Assembly (NCBI RefSeq): GCF_022374935.2
Contig: NZ_CP092430.2
Span: 2,232,001-2,296,000, forward strand
Direction of reading: 5' to 3'
DNA from: Mycolicibacter virginiensis
Lineage (GTDB): Bacteria; Actinomycetota; Actinomycetes; Mycobacteriales; Mycobacteriaceae
Length of the DNA stretch: 64,000 bases
The notes below the pieces were generated by a model. The model did not search any database. It was not told where the DNA came from and saw only the letters and a list, made by a program, of their open reading frames with translations. The position numbers and the translations under genes are program-made. Positions within the stretch are counted from its first letter, which is position 1; each line of letters begins with the position of its first letter. Below are positions 33,646 through 42,935 of the stretch, piece by piece.

Positions 33646-34209
33646 ATGCAGAACCACAATTACCTGACTTACGAAGAGTTCGGGCGCAAGTTCTTCGAGG
33701 TCGCGGTCACCGAAGAACGAGTGGCAGCTGCCTTCGCCGTCATCGCCGGCGACGAGTTCGAGATGCCCGCCATGCGGCAGGGACCGGGCGGAATCGCCAA
33801 GGTCAGTGCGAAGGTGCGGGTCCAAGAGCCGCGGGTGGCACGCGGTCTGGGGGATCTGCTGACGTTCGCGATCCACATTCCGCTGGAGATCGACCTGCTC
33901 ATCGATCTGCGTCTGGACAAGCAACGGTTCACCGTGGCCGGCGACATCGCCCTGCACGCCACCGCGCGAGCCGCCGAGCCGCTGCTGCTGATCATCGATG
34001 TGCCCAAACCACGGTCCTCTGACATCACCGTCGAGGTGTCGTCGACGTCCATCCGCGGCGAGCTGCTGCGGATCTTCGCCGGCGTCGACGGCGAGATCCG
34101 ACGGTTCATCGCCAGCTATGTGGCAGCCGAGATCGACAGTCCGCAGTCCCAGCGGGCGCAGATCATCGACGTGGCCGAGCAACTGGACTCCGCCTGGACC
34201 GGAATCTGA
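33646..34209 (+). CDS. Hypothetical protein
   Basis: The protein has 187 residues from ATG 33646 (MQNHNYLTYEEFGRKFFEVA). A GTG at 33628 overlaps the regulator stop (GTGA) and would add six residues. It is soluble, with no signal. LLTFAIHIPLEIDLLIDLRL and FTVAGDIALHATARAAEPLL suggest a beta-barrel-like lipid-binding fold. Similar short proteins are conserved in mycobacteria without known function. Its position after the fatty-acid operon may be by chance or may indicate readthrough. Confidence 0.7.
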   Translation: MQNHNYLTYEEFGRKFFEVAVTEERVAAAFAVIAGDEFEMPAMRQGPGGIAKVSAKVRVQEPRVARGLGDLLTFAIHIPLEIDLLIDLRLDKQRFTVAGDIALHATARAAEPLLLIIDVPKPRSSDITVEVSSTSIRGELLRIFAGVDGEIRRFIASYVAAEIDSPQSQRAQIIDVAEQLDSAWTGI

Positions 34210-34228
34210 CCGCCGGTCGGTGCCAGCC

Positions 34229-34624
34229 CTAGGGGTAGGGGATTGCGGGGATAGCCGGAATCGCCGGGATGGCAGGAATCGCCGGGATCGCCGGAATCGC
34301 GGGGATTGCCGGGATGGCAGGCGCAGACGGGGCCCGCGGCACTGCCGTAGCCGCCGGAGCCTGCTTCGCGGTGGGCTCGACAACCGGAGCAGCGCTGGTG
34401 AGCGGGGCATCGGGCAACGCGGTCGGGCCGGTTTCGGACTCGCCGGCCTCGCTGTCGGCAGGGGCGGTCGGCGCGATCGGCGCTGCGGGCGCCTGGGTGA
34501 CTTCGCCGTAGGTGTCTTCCTCGGCATCACTGTCGCAGCCGCCGCAGGCGGTCGTCACCGCACCCACCGCGAGCCCCATCGCCACCACCGACAGGACTGA
34601 CTTTCCGATACCGCGATTGCGCAT
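34229..34624 (-). CDS. Putative lipoprotein with Ala-Ile-Pro tandem repeats
   Basis: The protein has 131 residues. A signal sequence (SVLSVVAMGLAVGAVTTACGG) ends in TTAC, an imperfect lipobox, so the Cys at ~27 may be lipidated. A Cys/Asp/Glu-rich segment (GGCDSDAEEDTYGE) follows. A long Pro/Ala/Thr linker then leads to a C-terminus made of nine AIP triplets ending IPYP. Pro/Ala-rich mycobacterial envelope proteins can span the wall. There is no enzymatic motif. It converges on the 33646 gene. Confidence 0.6.
   Translation of the reverse strand: MRNRGIGKSVLSVVAMGLAVGAVTTACGGCDSDAEEDTYGEVTQAPAAPIAPTAPADSEAGESETGPTALPDAPLTSAAPVVEPTAKQAPAATAVPRAPSAPAIPAIPAIPAIPAIPAIPAIPAIPAIPYP
34238..34318 (-). 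repeat. 9-bp tandem repeat coding (AIP)n
   Basis: Nine consecutive units of the form GCV-ATY-CCV on the minus strand, with third-position variation. The array is in frame and the unit number is likely to vary between strains. Confidence 0.8.
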
Positions 34625-34733
34625 GGATTCTCCCCGTTGTTCAGTTGCCTCATGTCACCCTACGACGCTGGGGTGGATTCGGCGGACCAGCCGCGACAAC
34701 ATTGCGGGCCCTCGGAACTTCCGCAGATGCGGC

Positions 34734-34763
34734 GCGGCCTGACAGGTGTTCCTGTCAGGCCGC
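34734..34763 (-). terminator. Hairpin terminator after the molybdoenzyme fusion gene
   Basis: GCGGCCTGACAGG pairs perfectly with CCTGTCAGGCCGC across a TGTT loop (13-bp stem). It lies 26 bp past the stop of the 34790-36679 gene. No T-run follows, as is usual in mycobacteria. Confidence 0.7.
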
Positions 34764-34789
34764 GGTAGCCGGCATTCCCTGGGATCGGC

Positions 34790-36679
34790 TCAGATCGTCT
34801 GATGGCGGCCGAAGAACTTGTGGTCTTCGCTGTAGCCGCCGTGGCCGCTGCCGATCTCCTTATAACTCTCGACGAACTCGATGCCCTTGATCCATTTCAC
34901 CAGCTTGTATCCGTGCTGCAGCTCGTTGCGCAGCCGCAGCGGCCGGCCGTGCATGTAGGGCAGTGGCTGGTCGTTCATGTTGTAGGCCAGCATCGACATG
35001 TGGTGCCACATCTGGTCGACCGGGTGTGCGTTGTAGAAGATGCCGCCGGTGGCGCCCAGGCCCATCGAGTAGAAGATCGCCCACTTGGCCTGGGGAAGCG
35101 GTTTGACGATCTCCATGATCGTCGACATCGACACGCCGCCCCATTTGGCCACGCCGGACCAGGCCTGCACGCACATGTGCTGGGTGATCTGGTCGTGATA
35201 CGGCAGGGCCTTGAGGTCCTCTAGTGAGAACTCCATCGGGTTTTCGACCAGGCCGTAGACCTTGAGCCGCCAATCCTTGAAGTCGTTTGCCTCGTATTCC
35301 TTGTACTCGACGGTCTCCGGCAGCCGGCCGTTGCGCCAGTGGAACGGTGAGATGTCGTCTTCGGTGAAGGTCCCGGGTTCGGGATTGAGATGTTCCAGCG
35401 CGCGCTGGAAAGGCCCGATCAGGGCATAGCCGATCTTCTGGACAACCCGCGGGTAGCGCAGGGTGAGTGGCGTGGCTGCGATCCAGCCCACGATGCACAC
35501 CACCGCTGCGGCGCAGAAGACATAGAAGCCGGTGGGGCTATGGCATTCCGGGCCTGCACCTTCGGCGCATCCGCGAGCGGCGAACATGTGGTTGAGATTG
35601 TCGAAGGCGTCGGTCGCGAACACCATGGTGACGTGCACGAGGATGAATAACAGGAAGTAGACCAGCACCACGAAGTGCAGAGACCGCGCGATCTGCAGAT
35701 TCAGGCGCATGTGCTTGCTGATCAACCCGAGTCGCTGTGACAGCGCCGGGGACATGCCGAGTGCGGTGATCAGCGCGGCGGGTGCGGCCACGAACACCGT
35801 GACGAAGTAGGAGATCAGCTGCAGCGCGTTGTAGTTGGTCCAGGTGTGGTCGTCCGGCCAGTCCAGCGATGCGTACTGGATCATCACCGAGGCGGCGTGC
35901 GGAATGACGTCCCAGCTGGTCGGCACGATGCGGCGCCACTGACCGGTGGTGAACAACAGTACATAGAAGATCGCACCGTTGAGCAGCCACAACACGCCCA
36001 GCCCCAGGTGCCACCAGCGCGCCAGCCCGATCGAGTGCCGGAAGCCCGGCAGCCCGAACTGCGCCGGCAGGGCGACGGTATCGGCGTTGGCCGTCCAGTA
36101 CGGGTCATCGGGCACCGGCGGCCCTACTCGCAGCCATTCGTCCTTGCCGGGGGTGGAGTTGCGGCTGAAGTACAGCCGCGGGTGGTCGCAGAGAATTTGG
36201 ATGCCTGCTCGGATGATGAAGATCATCATGAACAGGTTGAAGAAGTGCGTCCACCCAGCCCAGGCCGGTAGCCCACCGGCGACTTCGGTGGACGGGCTGC
36301 TGCCTGGATACCTGGCGATGAAATCCTCGATACCCGGCATGTGCCGAATGCCTTTGCCGATCGCGATCATCGCCACCAGCCCGACAAAGCCGATCGGGAT
36401 CAGCCACAGCAGGTTGAACCACTTATCCTTGCCGACACGCAGATGCGGGGCGACCGCGCGCCGGCTGAGGTCGAAACCGCCACCGTAGGTCTCGACGTCG
36501 ACGGTCTCGTTGTGGTTTTTGTGAATCTCTGTCCGGTAGCCCTGTTCCAGCTCCAACTCGACGTCGACGACGTCCGCGGAGTAGTCGACTGGCCGAGTTG
36601 TCTCTTTCGTTGCTGGTGAGCTCGCGGGACCCCGTGGGTCGAGCTGCCCGCCAGCACCCTGTCCATCAATCGTGGTCAC
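34790..36679 (-). CDS. Membrane cytochrome b - sulfite-oxidase-type molybdoenzyme fusion
   Basis: The protein has 629 residues with a GTG start. Residues ~1-90 are a cytosolic tail. About 95-420 hold several membrane helices with heme-ligand type histidines (WTHFFNLFMMIFIIRAG, GLARWWHLGLGVLWLLNGAI, MRLNLQIARSLHFVVLVYFL, LVHVTMVFATDAF), like cytochrome b561/formate dehydrogenase gamma. From ~450 the molybdopterin domain of the sulfite oxidase/MsrP family follows: DWRLKVYGLVENPMEFSLED, then QHMCVQAWSGVAKWGG with the molybdenum-ligand Cys, and MHGRPLRLRNELQHGYKLVK. Electrons could thus pass directly between the quinone pool and the Mo centre. The substrate is unknown. No Tat signal is visible. 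Confidence 0.85.
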   Translation of the reverse strand: MTTIDGQGAGGQLDPRGPASSPATKETTRPVDYSADVVDVELELEQGYRTEIHKNHNETVDVETYGGGFDLSRRAVAPHLRVGKDKWFNLLWLIPIGFVGLVAMIAIGKGIRHMPGIEDFIARYPGSSPSTEVAGGLPAWAGWTHFFNLFMMIFIIRAGIQILCDHPRLYFSRNSTPGKDEWLRVGPPVPDDPYWTANADTVALPAQFGLPGFRHSIGLARWWHLGLGVLWLLNGAIFYVLLFTTGQWRRIVPTSWDVIPHAASVMIQYASLDWPDDHTWTNYNALQLISYFVTVFVAAPAALITALGMSPALSQRLGLISKHMRLNLQIARSLHFVVLVYFLLFILVHVTMVFATDAFDNLNHMFAARGCAEGAGPECHSPTGFYVFCAAAVVCIVGWIAATPLTLRYPRVVQKIGYALIGPFQRALEHLNPEPGTFTEDDISPFHWRNGRLPETVEYKEYEANDFKDWRLKVYGLVENPMEFSLEDLKALPYHDQITQHMCVQAWSGVAKWGGVSMSTIMEIVKPLPQAKWAIFYSMGLGATGGIFYNAHPVDQMWHHMSMLAYNMNDQPLPYMHGRPLRLRNELQHGYKLVKWIKGIEFVESYKEIGSGHGGYSEDHKFFGRHQTI

Positions 36680-37077
36680 TTCTCGACGGTAGCGCGAAAA
36701 AGCTCGTGACCCGATACTCTGACATCAGATACGCAGGCTTCTGACAGGAAACTCAGCTATCGCAAGTGCGGATTTTGCTGGCGGCCGACGGCCGCGGTGC
36801 CGGAGCCTGCACCATCCTGGCTCGCCGACCGGCGCGATCTTGTGATCGCGGCGATTATTTCGGTGGGCAATCCACCGTTTTCTGCTGAGCAAGACGCAAG
36901 TGAACTCACTTGGATCTCGCGCTTTACAGACCGTTCATCTAACGCGGTCATAATTCGAGGAAGGCCAGGCGAAGTGCGTTTCGCCGTCGCCATCAGATTG
37001 CAATCTGCACCGCGGGCAGTCGTAGCGCGACACAGCTAGCATGCGCAGTGTAGAAACTTGTGACCAGGCAGGGGTAG
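36680..37077. other. Intergenic region upstream of ESX-5
   Basis: The 398 nt between the molybdoenzyme fusion (read left) and the ESX-5 start hold only short frames with no family resemblance. An inverted repeat TCTGA-CA-TCAGA lies at about 36717-36728. TAGCAT (37037-37042) could be a -10 element for ESX-5 transcription but has no good -35. In M. tuberculosis malQ lies here; it is absent. Confidence 0.4.
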
Positions 37078-37164
37078 ATGACGACCTATACGGGACCGGG
37101 ACCGCGCCGTAATCCGGCAGTGCTGCCAACGCTGCGGGCGGGGGTTGGGGCGCACCGTGGCTGA
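37078..37164 (+). CDS. Possible 28-codon upstream reading frame overlapping eccB5
   Basis: ATG 37078 follows AGGGGT and opens a frame (MTTYTGPGPRRNPAVLPTLR...) that ends at TGA 37162-37164, eight nt after the eccB5 GTG begins, in a different frame. Such an overlap could couple ribosomes into eccB5. The peptide is basic and Pro-rich. It may also be chance. Confidence 0.3.
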   Translation: MTTYTGPGPRRNPAVLPTLRAGVGAHRG

Positions 37165-38668
37165 CGAACAGCGGGGACCCGGTTACGGCCTTGGGCTGTC
37201 GACGCGTACCCAGATGACGGGGTATCAGTTCCTGGCACGACGGACTGCGATGGCGTTGACCCGCTGGCAGGTTCGGATGGAAGTAGAGCCCGGTCGGCGC
37301 CAGTCGTTGGCCGTGGTGGCGTCCGTGTCGGCCGCGGCGGTTGTCTGCCTCGGTGCACTGCTGTGGTCGTTCTTGAGTCCGTCGGGCCAGATGAACGAAT
37401 CGCCGATCATTGCCGACCGTGATTCCGGCGCCCTATATGTGCGCGTCGGCGACACCATCTATCCGGCTCTGAATTTGGCCTCGGCACGACTGATCGCCGG
37501 CCGAGCCGACAACCCGCACAAGGTGCGCTCTACTCAAATAGCCGAGCAGCCGCACGGCCCGCTCGTCGGAATTCCCGGCGCACCGTCGGACATCCTGCCC
37601 ACGACGCCCTCGACGTCGTCGTGGCTGATCTGCGACACCGTGGCCAACGTCCAGGGCGTCGGCGCGCCGTCGCCGGTGACCGTGACGGTGATCGACGGCG
37701 CCCCGGAACTCAACTCCCGTCGCCGGGTGCTGGACGGGCCCGACGCGGTGGTGCTGCGTTACGGCAATGACTCCTGGGTGGTTCGCCAAGGCCGCCGGTC
37801 GCGCATCGACGCCGCCGACCGGGCGGTGCTGCTGCCGCTGGGCCTGACCCCCGAGCAGGTCGACCACGCCCGCCCGATGAGCCAGGCGCTGTTCGACGCG
37901 TTGCCGGTGGGCCCGGAACTGGCGGTGCCCTTTGTGCCGGACGCCGGTCATCCGCCGGCCTTCCCGAACGCCCCCGGCCCGGTGGGGATGGTGTTCACCA
38001 CACCGCAGTTGGCTGGGCCGCAACAGTATTCGGTGGTGCTGATGAACGGCGTGCAGACGGTGTCGCCGGTGGTGGCCCGCATCCTGCAGAACGCCGGCGC
38101 CACCGGGGGCGGTGCGCCAGCAGTGGTGACGCCGCAGGACCTGGCGAAGATGCCGGTGGTCACCGGACTGGACCTGTCGGCCTACCCCGAAGGACCGCTT
38201 CAGGTCGTCGACATCAAGGAGAACCCTTCCACGTGTTGGTGGTGGGAGCGTTCCACCGGTGACAGCCGGGCCCGGGTACAGGTGGTGTCCGGCCCGACAA
38301 TTCCGGTGTCGCAGAAGCAGATGAACCGAGTGGTGTCCCTGGTGAAGACCAACGACACCAATGTGCCGGAGGCCGACCGGGTCTACTTCGGTTCCGGCTA
38401 CGGCAATTTCGTCGCGGTGACCGGTAACGACCCGGACGCCTCCACGCGGGAATCGTTGTGGTGGATATCGGCCTCGGGCGTGCGATTCGGGATCCCCGGC
38501 GATGACGAGCGCAAGGCGCTGGGCCTGGTCGGAGAACCGGCCCTGGCGCCGTCGGTGGCATTGCGCCTGCTGGCGCACGGCCCGACCCTGTCCCGACAGG
38601 ATGCACTGGTACGTCACGACACCCTGCCAACCGATATGAGCCCAGCAGAATTGGCGGTGCCCAAGTGA
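37157..38668 (+). CDS. eccB5: ESX-5 membrane complex subunit EccB5
   Basis: The protein has 503 residues. GTG 37157 gives VADEQRGPGYGLGLSTRTQM, matching the start of M. tuberculosis EccB5 by recall. A cytosolic N-terminus is followed by one helix (LAVVASVSAAAVVCLGALLW) and a large periplasmic domain with repeats. Recognisable blocks are NESPIIADRDSGALYVRVGD, AVLLPLGLTPEQVDHARPMS and STCWWWER. EccB forms the periplasmic part of the type VII secretion complex with EccC, D and E. It overlaps eccC5 by 4 bp (GTGA). High recall identity throughout fixes the paralogue as ESX-5 rather than ESX-1 to ESX-4. Confidence 0.97.
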   Translation: MADEQRGPGYGLGLSTRTQMTGYQFLARRTAMALTRWQVRMEVEPGRRQSLAVVASVSAAAVVCLGALLWSFLSPSGQMNESPIIADRDSGALYVRVGDTIYPALNLASARLIAGRADNPHKVRSTQIAEQPHGPLVGIPGAPSDILPTTPSTSSWLICDTVANVQGVGAPSPVTVTVIDGAPELNSRRRVLDGPDAVVLRYGNDSWVVRQGRRSRIDAADRAVLLPLGLTPEQVDHARPMSQALFDALPVGPELAVPFVPDAGHPPAFPNAPGPVGMVFTTPQLAGPQQYSVVLMNGVQTVSPVVARILQNAGATGGGAPAVVTPQDLAKMPVVTGLDLSAYPEGPLQVVDIKENPSTCWWWERSTGDSRARVQVVSGPTIPVSQKQMNRVVSLVKTNDTNVPEADRVYFGSGYGNFVAVTGNDPDASTRESLWWISASGVRFGIPGDDERKALGLVGEPALAPSVALRLLAHGPTLSRQDALVRHDTLPTDMSPAELAVPK

Positions 38669-41600
38669 AACGTGGATACGCCCGGCCGACGCCGGAACGC
38701 GCGCCGGTGGTCAAGCCGGAGAACATCGTATTGCCGACGCCGCTGAGCGTCCCGCCGCCAGAAGGCAAGCCGTGGTGGCTGGTGGTGGTCGGCGTACTGG
38801 TGGTCGGCCTGCTCGTCGGCATGGTCGCCATGACCGTGGCCAGCGGTTCCCGGATGTTCTTGGGCGCCGGCTCGATCTTCCCGATCTTCATGATCGGCGG
38901 CGTCGCGATGATGATGTTCGGCGGCCGTTTCGGCGGTGGCGCCCAGCAGCTGAGCCGGCCCAAGCTCGACGCGATGCGCGCCCAGTTCATGCTCATGTTG
39001 GACCGGCTGCGTGAGTCGGCGGCGGAGTCCGCGGACAGCATGGACGCCAACTACCGGTGGTACCACCCGGCGCCGTCCACCCTCGCCGCCGCGGTGGGGT
39101 CGTCGCGCATGTGGGAGCGCCAGCCCAACGGCAAGGACCTCAACTTCGGCCTGGCCAGAGTCGGGGTGGGGATGACCCGCCCCGAGGTGACTTGGGGCGA
39201 GCCGCAGAACATGCCGACCGACATCGAGCTGGAACCGGTGACCGGTAAGGCGCTGCAGGAGTTCGGGCGCTACCAGAGCGTGGTCTACAACCTGCCCAAG
39301 ATGATCTCGCTGCTGGTCGAGCCGTGGTACTCGCTGGTCGGCGACCGCGAGCAGGTGCTCGGCTTGATGCGCGCGATCATCTGCCAGCTGGCCTTCTCGC
39401 ACGGGCCCGACCATCTGCGCATGGTCGTGGTGACGTCGGATGTGGCGCAGTGGGATTGGGTGAAGTGGATGCCGCACTTCGGCGACCCGCGCCGCCAGGA
39501 CGCCGCGGGCAACGCCCGCATGGTGTACGGCTCGGTGCAGGACTTCGCCACCGAACACGCCGAACTGTTCTCCGGGCGTGGATCGTTCATGCCGCGCCAC
39601 GCAAGCTCGTCGGCGGAGACGCCGACCCCGCACCACCTGATCATCGTCGACGGTTTGGACCCGCAGTGGGAGTACGTCAACACCACCGAGGGCATCGACG
39701 GGGTGACCTTCTTCGACCTGACCGGTGCCCCGGAATGGCGGGGCGTCTCACAACGGGTGCTGCGTCTCGACGACAAGGGCATCATCAACGCCCTGCCACG
39801 TGACCGCGACACCTGGATGGTGATCGACGACAACGAGTGGTTCTTCGCCCTCGCCGATCAGGTCAGCCCCACCGACGCCGAACAGTTCGCGCAGCGGTTG
39901 GCGCACTGGCGGCTCGCGGCGGCCTACGAGGAGATCGGCCAGAAGGTGACGCACCACATCGGTGCGCGCGACATCATGGCCTACTACGGCATCGAAGACG
40001 CCGGGCGGATCAACTTCGAAGAGCTGTGGGCCAGCCGCCGCGATGGGGGCAGCCGGGGCCGGCTGCGGATTCCGTTCGGAAACCGCTCGGACAACGGCGA
40101 ACTGCTGTTCTTGGACATGAAGTCCCTCGACGAGGGCGGTGACGGGCCGCACGGCGTCATGTCCGGTACCACCGGTTCCGGTAAGTCGACCCTGGTGCGC
40201 ACGGTGATCGAGTCGCTGCTGCTGGCGCACTCGCCGGAGGAACTCCAGTTCGTGCTGGCCGACCTCAAGGGTGGATCAGCGGTCAAGCCGTTCGCGGGTG
40301 TGCCGCACGTATCCCGGATCATCACCGACCTGGAAGACGACCAGGCCCTCATGGAGCGCTTCCTGGAGGCCATGTGGGGCGAGATCGCTCGGCGAAAGAC
40401 CATGTGCGACAACGCCGGTGTCGACGGCGCCAAGGAGTACAACGAGATCCGCTCCCGGATGCGGGCGCGCGGAGACGACAGCCTGCCGCCGCTGCCGATG
40501 CTGGTCGTCGTGATCGACGAGTTCTACGAGTGGTTCCGCATCATGCCCACCGCGGTGGAGGTGCTGGACTCGATCGGCCGCCAGGGCCGTGCCTACTGGG
40601 TGCACCTGATGATGGCCTCGCAGACCATCGAGAGCCGCGCCGAGAAGCTCATGGAGAACATGGGTTACCGGCTCGTGCTCAAGGCGCAGACCGCCGGTGC
40701 CGCGCAGGCGGCCGGCGTGCCCAACGCGGTGAACCTGCCGGCCAAGGCCGGCCTCGGCTACTTCCGCAAGAGCGGCGAAGAGGTCATCCGTTTCCAGGCC
40801 GAGTTCCTGTGGCGCGACTACCACCGGGGCGGAATGCTCGACGACGAGCAGATGCCGTTGACACACGCCGTCGACTACATCCGGCCGCAGCTGTTCACCA
40901 CCGAATTCACGCCGCTCGAGGTCAGCGTCAGCACGCCCGAGATCGAAGCGGCCGAAGAGATTGCAGCGATCGACTCCAAGCCGGCAGCTGCGCCCGGCGA
41001 GCTGGCCGAGGAAGAGGACTTCATCCGGACTCCCAAGGTCGGCACGGTCATCATCGATCAGCTGCGCCAGATCGACTTCGAGCCCTACCGGTTGTGGCAG
41101 CCGCCGCTGGATGTCCCGGTGACCGTCGAGAACCTGGTGAACCGCTTCCTGGGCCACCCGTGGCAGCAGGACTACGGCACCCGGCGCGACCTGGTGTTCC
41201 CGATCGGTGTCATCGACCGGCCCTTCAAGCATGACCAGCCGCCGTGGACGGTGGACACCTCCGGCCCGGGCGCCAACGTGCTGATCCTGGGTGCCGGCGG
41301 GTCAGGCAAGACCACCGCACTGCAGACCTTGATCTGTGCGGCGGCGCTGACGCACACTCCCGAACAGGTTCAGTTCTACTGCCTGGCCTACAGCGGCACC
41401 TCGCTGACCACGGTCGCCGGACTGCCGCACGTGGGCAGTGTCTGTGGCCCGACCGATCCCGACGGGGTGCGCCGCACGGTGGCCGAACTGCTGGCGTTGG
41501 TGCGGACCCGCAAGCGCAGCTTCCTGGAGAACGACGTTGCGTCGATGGACGTCTTCCGTCGGCGGAAGTTCGAAGGTGCTCCGGGGGCAATCCCCAACGA

Positions 41601-42879
41601 CGGTTTCGGCGACGTCTATCTGGTGGTCGACAACTACCGGGCACTCTCGGAGGACAACGAGGTACTCGTCGAGCAGGTCAACCAGATCATCAACCAGGGG
41701 CCGTCGTTCGGTGTGCACGTGATCGTGACCGCCGACCGCGAATCGGAGCTGCGCCCGCCGGTGCGAAGCGGCTTCGGGTCCCGCGTCGAGCTGCGTCTGG
41801 CCGCGGTCGAGGACGCCAAGCTGGTGCGTTCCCGGTTCGCCAAGGACGTCCCGGTCAAGCCCGGACGCGGCATGGTCGCGGTCAACTACGTACGCCTCGA
41901 CAGCGACCCCCAATCTGGTCTGCACACCCTGATCGCCCGGCCCGCCATGGATGACACCAGCGACAAGGTGTTCGAGTCCGACAGTGTGGCGGCCGCGGTC
42001 AGCCAGGTGGCGGTCGGCAGGGTGCGCCCGGTGCGGCGTCTGCCGGCGCGGTTCGGCCTGGAAGAGGTGCGCGCGGTCGCGGCCAACGACCGCCGCGAAG
42101 GAGTGGGAGCGGGCGGCATCGCCTGGGCGATCTCCGAACTCGACCTGCAGCCGGTCTACTTGAACTTCGCCGAGAATGGTCACTTGATGGTGACCGGTCG
42201 CCGCGAGTGCGGCCGTACCACCACGCTGGCCACCATCATGAGCGAGATCGAGCGGCTCTACGCGCCGGGTTCCAGCAGTGCGCCGGCGCCCAGCCCGGAC
42301 GGTCGGCCGTCGGCCCAGGTGTGGCTGATCGACCCGCGTCGGCAGTTGCTGACCACGTTGGGGTCGGACTATGTGGAGAAGTTCGCCTACAACCTGGACG
42401 GCGCCGTTGCGCTGGTCAACGAGTTGGCCGCCACGCTGGCCAACCGTGAACCTCCGCCGGGGCTGTCGGCCGAAGAGCTGCTGTCGCGGACCTGGTGGAG
42501 CGGGCCGGAGATCTTCTTGATCATCGACGACATCCAGCAGTTCCCGCCCGGCTTCGACTCGCCGTTCCAGAAGGCTGCGCCCTGGGTCACCCGTTCGGCA
42601 GACGTTGGCCTGCACGTGATCGCCACCCGCACGTTCGGCGGTTGGTCGTCCGCCGGTGCCGACCCGCTGCTGCGGGCTCTGCACCAGGCCAACGCACCGC
42701 TGTTGGTGATGGACGCCGACCCGGACGAGGGCTTCATCCGCGGCAAGATGAAGGGCGGCCCGCTGCCCCGCGGTCGTGGCCTGCTGATGGCCGAGGACAC
42801 CGGCGTGTTCGTTCAGGTCGCCGCCACCGAGCTGCGGCGGGCGCCGGCGCAAGAACGCGCGGCCACCCCGGCCGGCTGA
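38665..42879 (+). CDS. eccC5: ESX-5 FtsK/SpoIIIE-type ATPase EccC5
   Basis: The protein has 1404 residues as a single unsplit gene. Two N-terminal membrane helices (PWWLVVVGVLVVGLLVGMVA; IFPIFMIGGVAMMMFGG) precede a DUF domain and three ATPase domains. Walker A of domain 1 is GTTGSGKST near residue 502, domain 2 GAGGSGKTT near 877, and domain 3 a degenerate GRRECGRTT near 1178. In ESX systems domain 1 powers transport and domains 2-3 bind the YxxxD/E export signal. The sequence matches M. tuberculosis EccC5 over its whole length by recall. A 15-bp hairpin just after the stop may separate it from the next genes. Confidence 0.97.
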   Translation: MKRGYARPTPERAPVVKPENIVLPTPLSVPPPEGKPWWLVVVGVLVVGLLVGMVAMTVASGSRMFLGAGSIFPIFMIGGVAMMMFGGRFGGGAQQLSRPKLDAMRAQFMLMLDRLRESAAESADSMDANYRWYHPAPSTLAAAVGSSRMWERQPNGKDLNFGLARVGVGMTRPEVTWGEPQNMPTDIELEPVTGKALQEFGRYQSVVYNLPKMISLLVEPWYSLVGDREQVLGLMRAIICQLAFSHGPDHLRMVVVTSDVAQWDWVKWMPHFGDPRRQDAAGNARMVYGSVQDFATEHAELFSGRGSFMPRHASSSAETPTPHHLIIVDGLDPQWEYVNTTEGIDGVTFFDLTGAPEWRGVSQRVLRLDDKGIINALPRDRDTWMVIDDNEWFFALADQVSPTDAEQFAQRLAHWRLAAAYEEIGQKVTHHIGARDIMAYYGIEDAGRINFEELWASRRDGGSRGRLRIPFGNRSDNGELLFLDMKSLDEGGDGPHGVMSGTTGSGKSTLVRTVIESLLLAHSPEELQFVLADLKGGSAVKPFAGVPHVSRIITDLEDDQALMERFLEAMWGEIARRKTMCDNAGVDGAKEYNEIRSRMRARGDDSLPPLPMLVVVIDEFYEWFRIMPTAVEVLDSIGRQGRAYWVHLMMASQTIESRAEKLMENMGYRLVLKAQTAGAAQAAGVPNAVNLPAKAGLGYFRKSGEEVIRFQAEFLWRDYHRGGMLDDEQMPLTHAVDYIRPQLFTTEFTPLEVSVSTPEIEAAEEIAAIDSKPAAAPGELAEEEDFIRTPKVGTVIIDQLRQIDFEPYRLWQPPLDVPVTVENLVNRFLGHPWQQDYGTRRDLVFPIGVIDRPFKHDQPPWTVDTSGPGANVLILGAGGSGKTTALQTLICAAALTHTPEQVQFYCLAYSGTSLTTVAGLPHVGSVCGPTDPDGVRRTVAELLALVRTRKRSFLENDVASMDVFRRRKFEGAPGAIPNDGFGDVYLVVDNYRALSEDNEVLVEQVNQIINQGPSFGVHVIVTADRESELRPPVRSGFGSRVELRLAAVEDAKLVRSRFAKDVPVKPGRGMVAVNYVRLDSDPQSGLHTLIARPAMDDTSDKVFESDSVAAAVSQVAVGRVRPVRRLPARFGLEEVRAVAANDRREGVGAGGIAWAISELDLQPVYLNFAENGHLMVTGRRECGRTTTLATIMSEIERLYAPGSSSAPAPSPDGRPSAQVWLIDPRRQLLTTLGSDYVEKFAYNLDGAVALVNELAATLANREPPPGLSAEELLSRTWWSGPEIFLIIDDIQQFPPGFDSPFQKAAPWVTRSADVGLHVIATRTFGGWSSAGADPLLRALHQANAPLLVMDADPDEGFIRGKMKGGPLPRGRGLLMAEDTGVFVQVAATELRRAPAQERAATPAG

Positions 42880-42889
42880 CCCGGTCTGT

Positions 42890-42935
42890 CCAGCAACCAC
42901 CGTGACGCGAGTAACAGCTCCACGGTGGTTGCTGG
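42890..42935 (+). terminator. Strong hairpin after eccC5, with a competing alternative
   Basis: CCAGCAACCACCGTG (42890-42904) pairs perfectly with CACGGTGGTTGCTGG (42921-42935), loop 16 nt. A second stem, ACAGCTCC (42914-42921) with GGAGCTGT (42934-42941), shares bases with it, so only one can form. There is no T-run. It probably lowers readthrough from eccBC into the PE-esx-espG-eccD part. The rest of the gap to 43241 shows no gene. Confidence 0.6.

Noticed and set aside
34238..34318. 9-bp tandem repeat as a regulatory iteron or replication origin
   Set aside because: The repeat is the in-frame AIP coding array of a lipoprotein gene and explains itself by protein sequence.
36757..37039. Two overlapping ~80-residue frames upstream of ESX-5
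   Set aside because: Neither has a ribosome site, a domain or favourable codon use.
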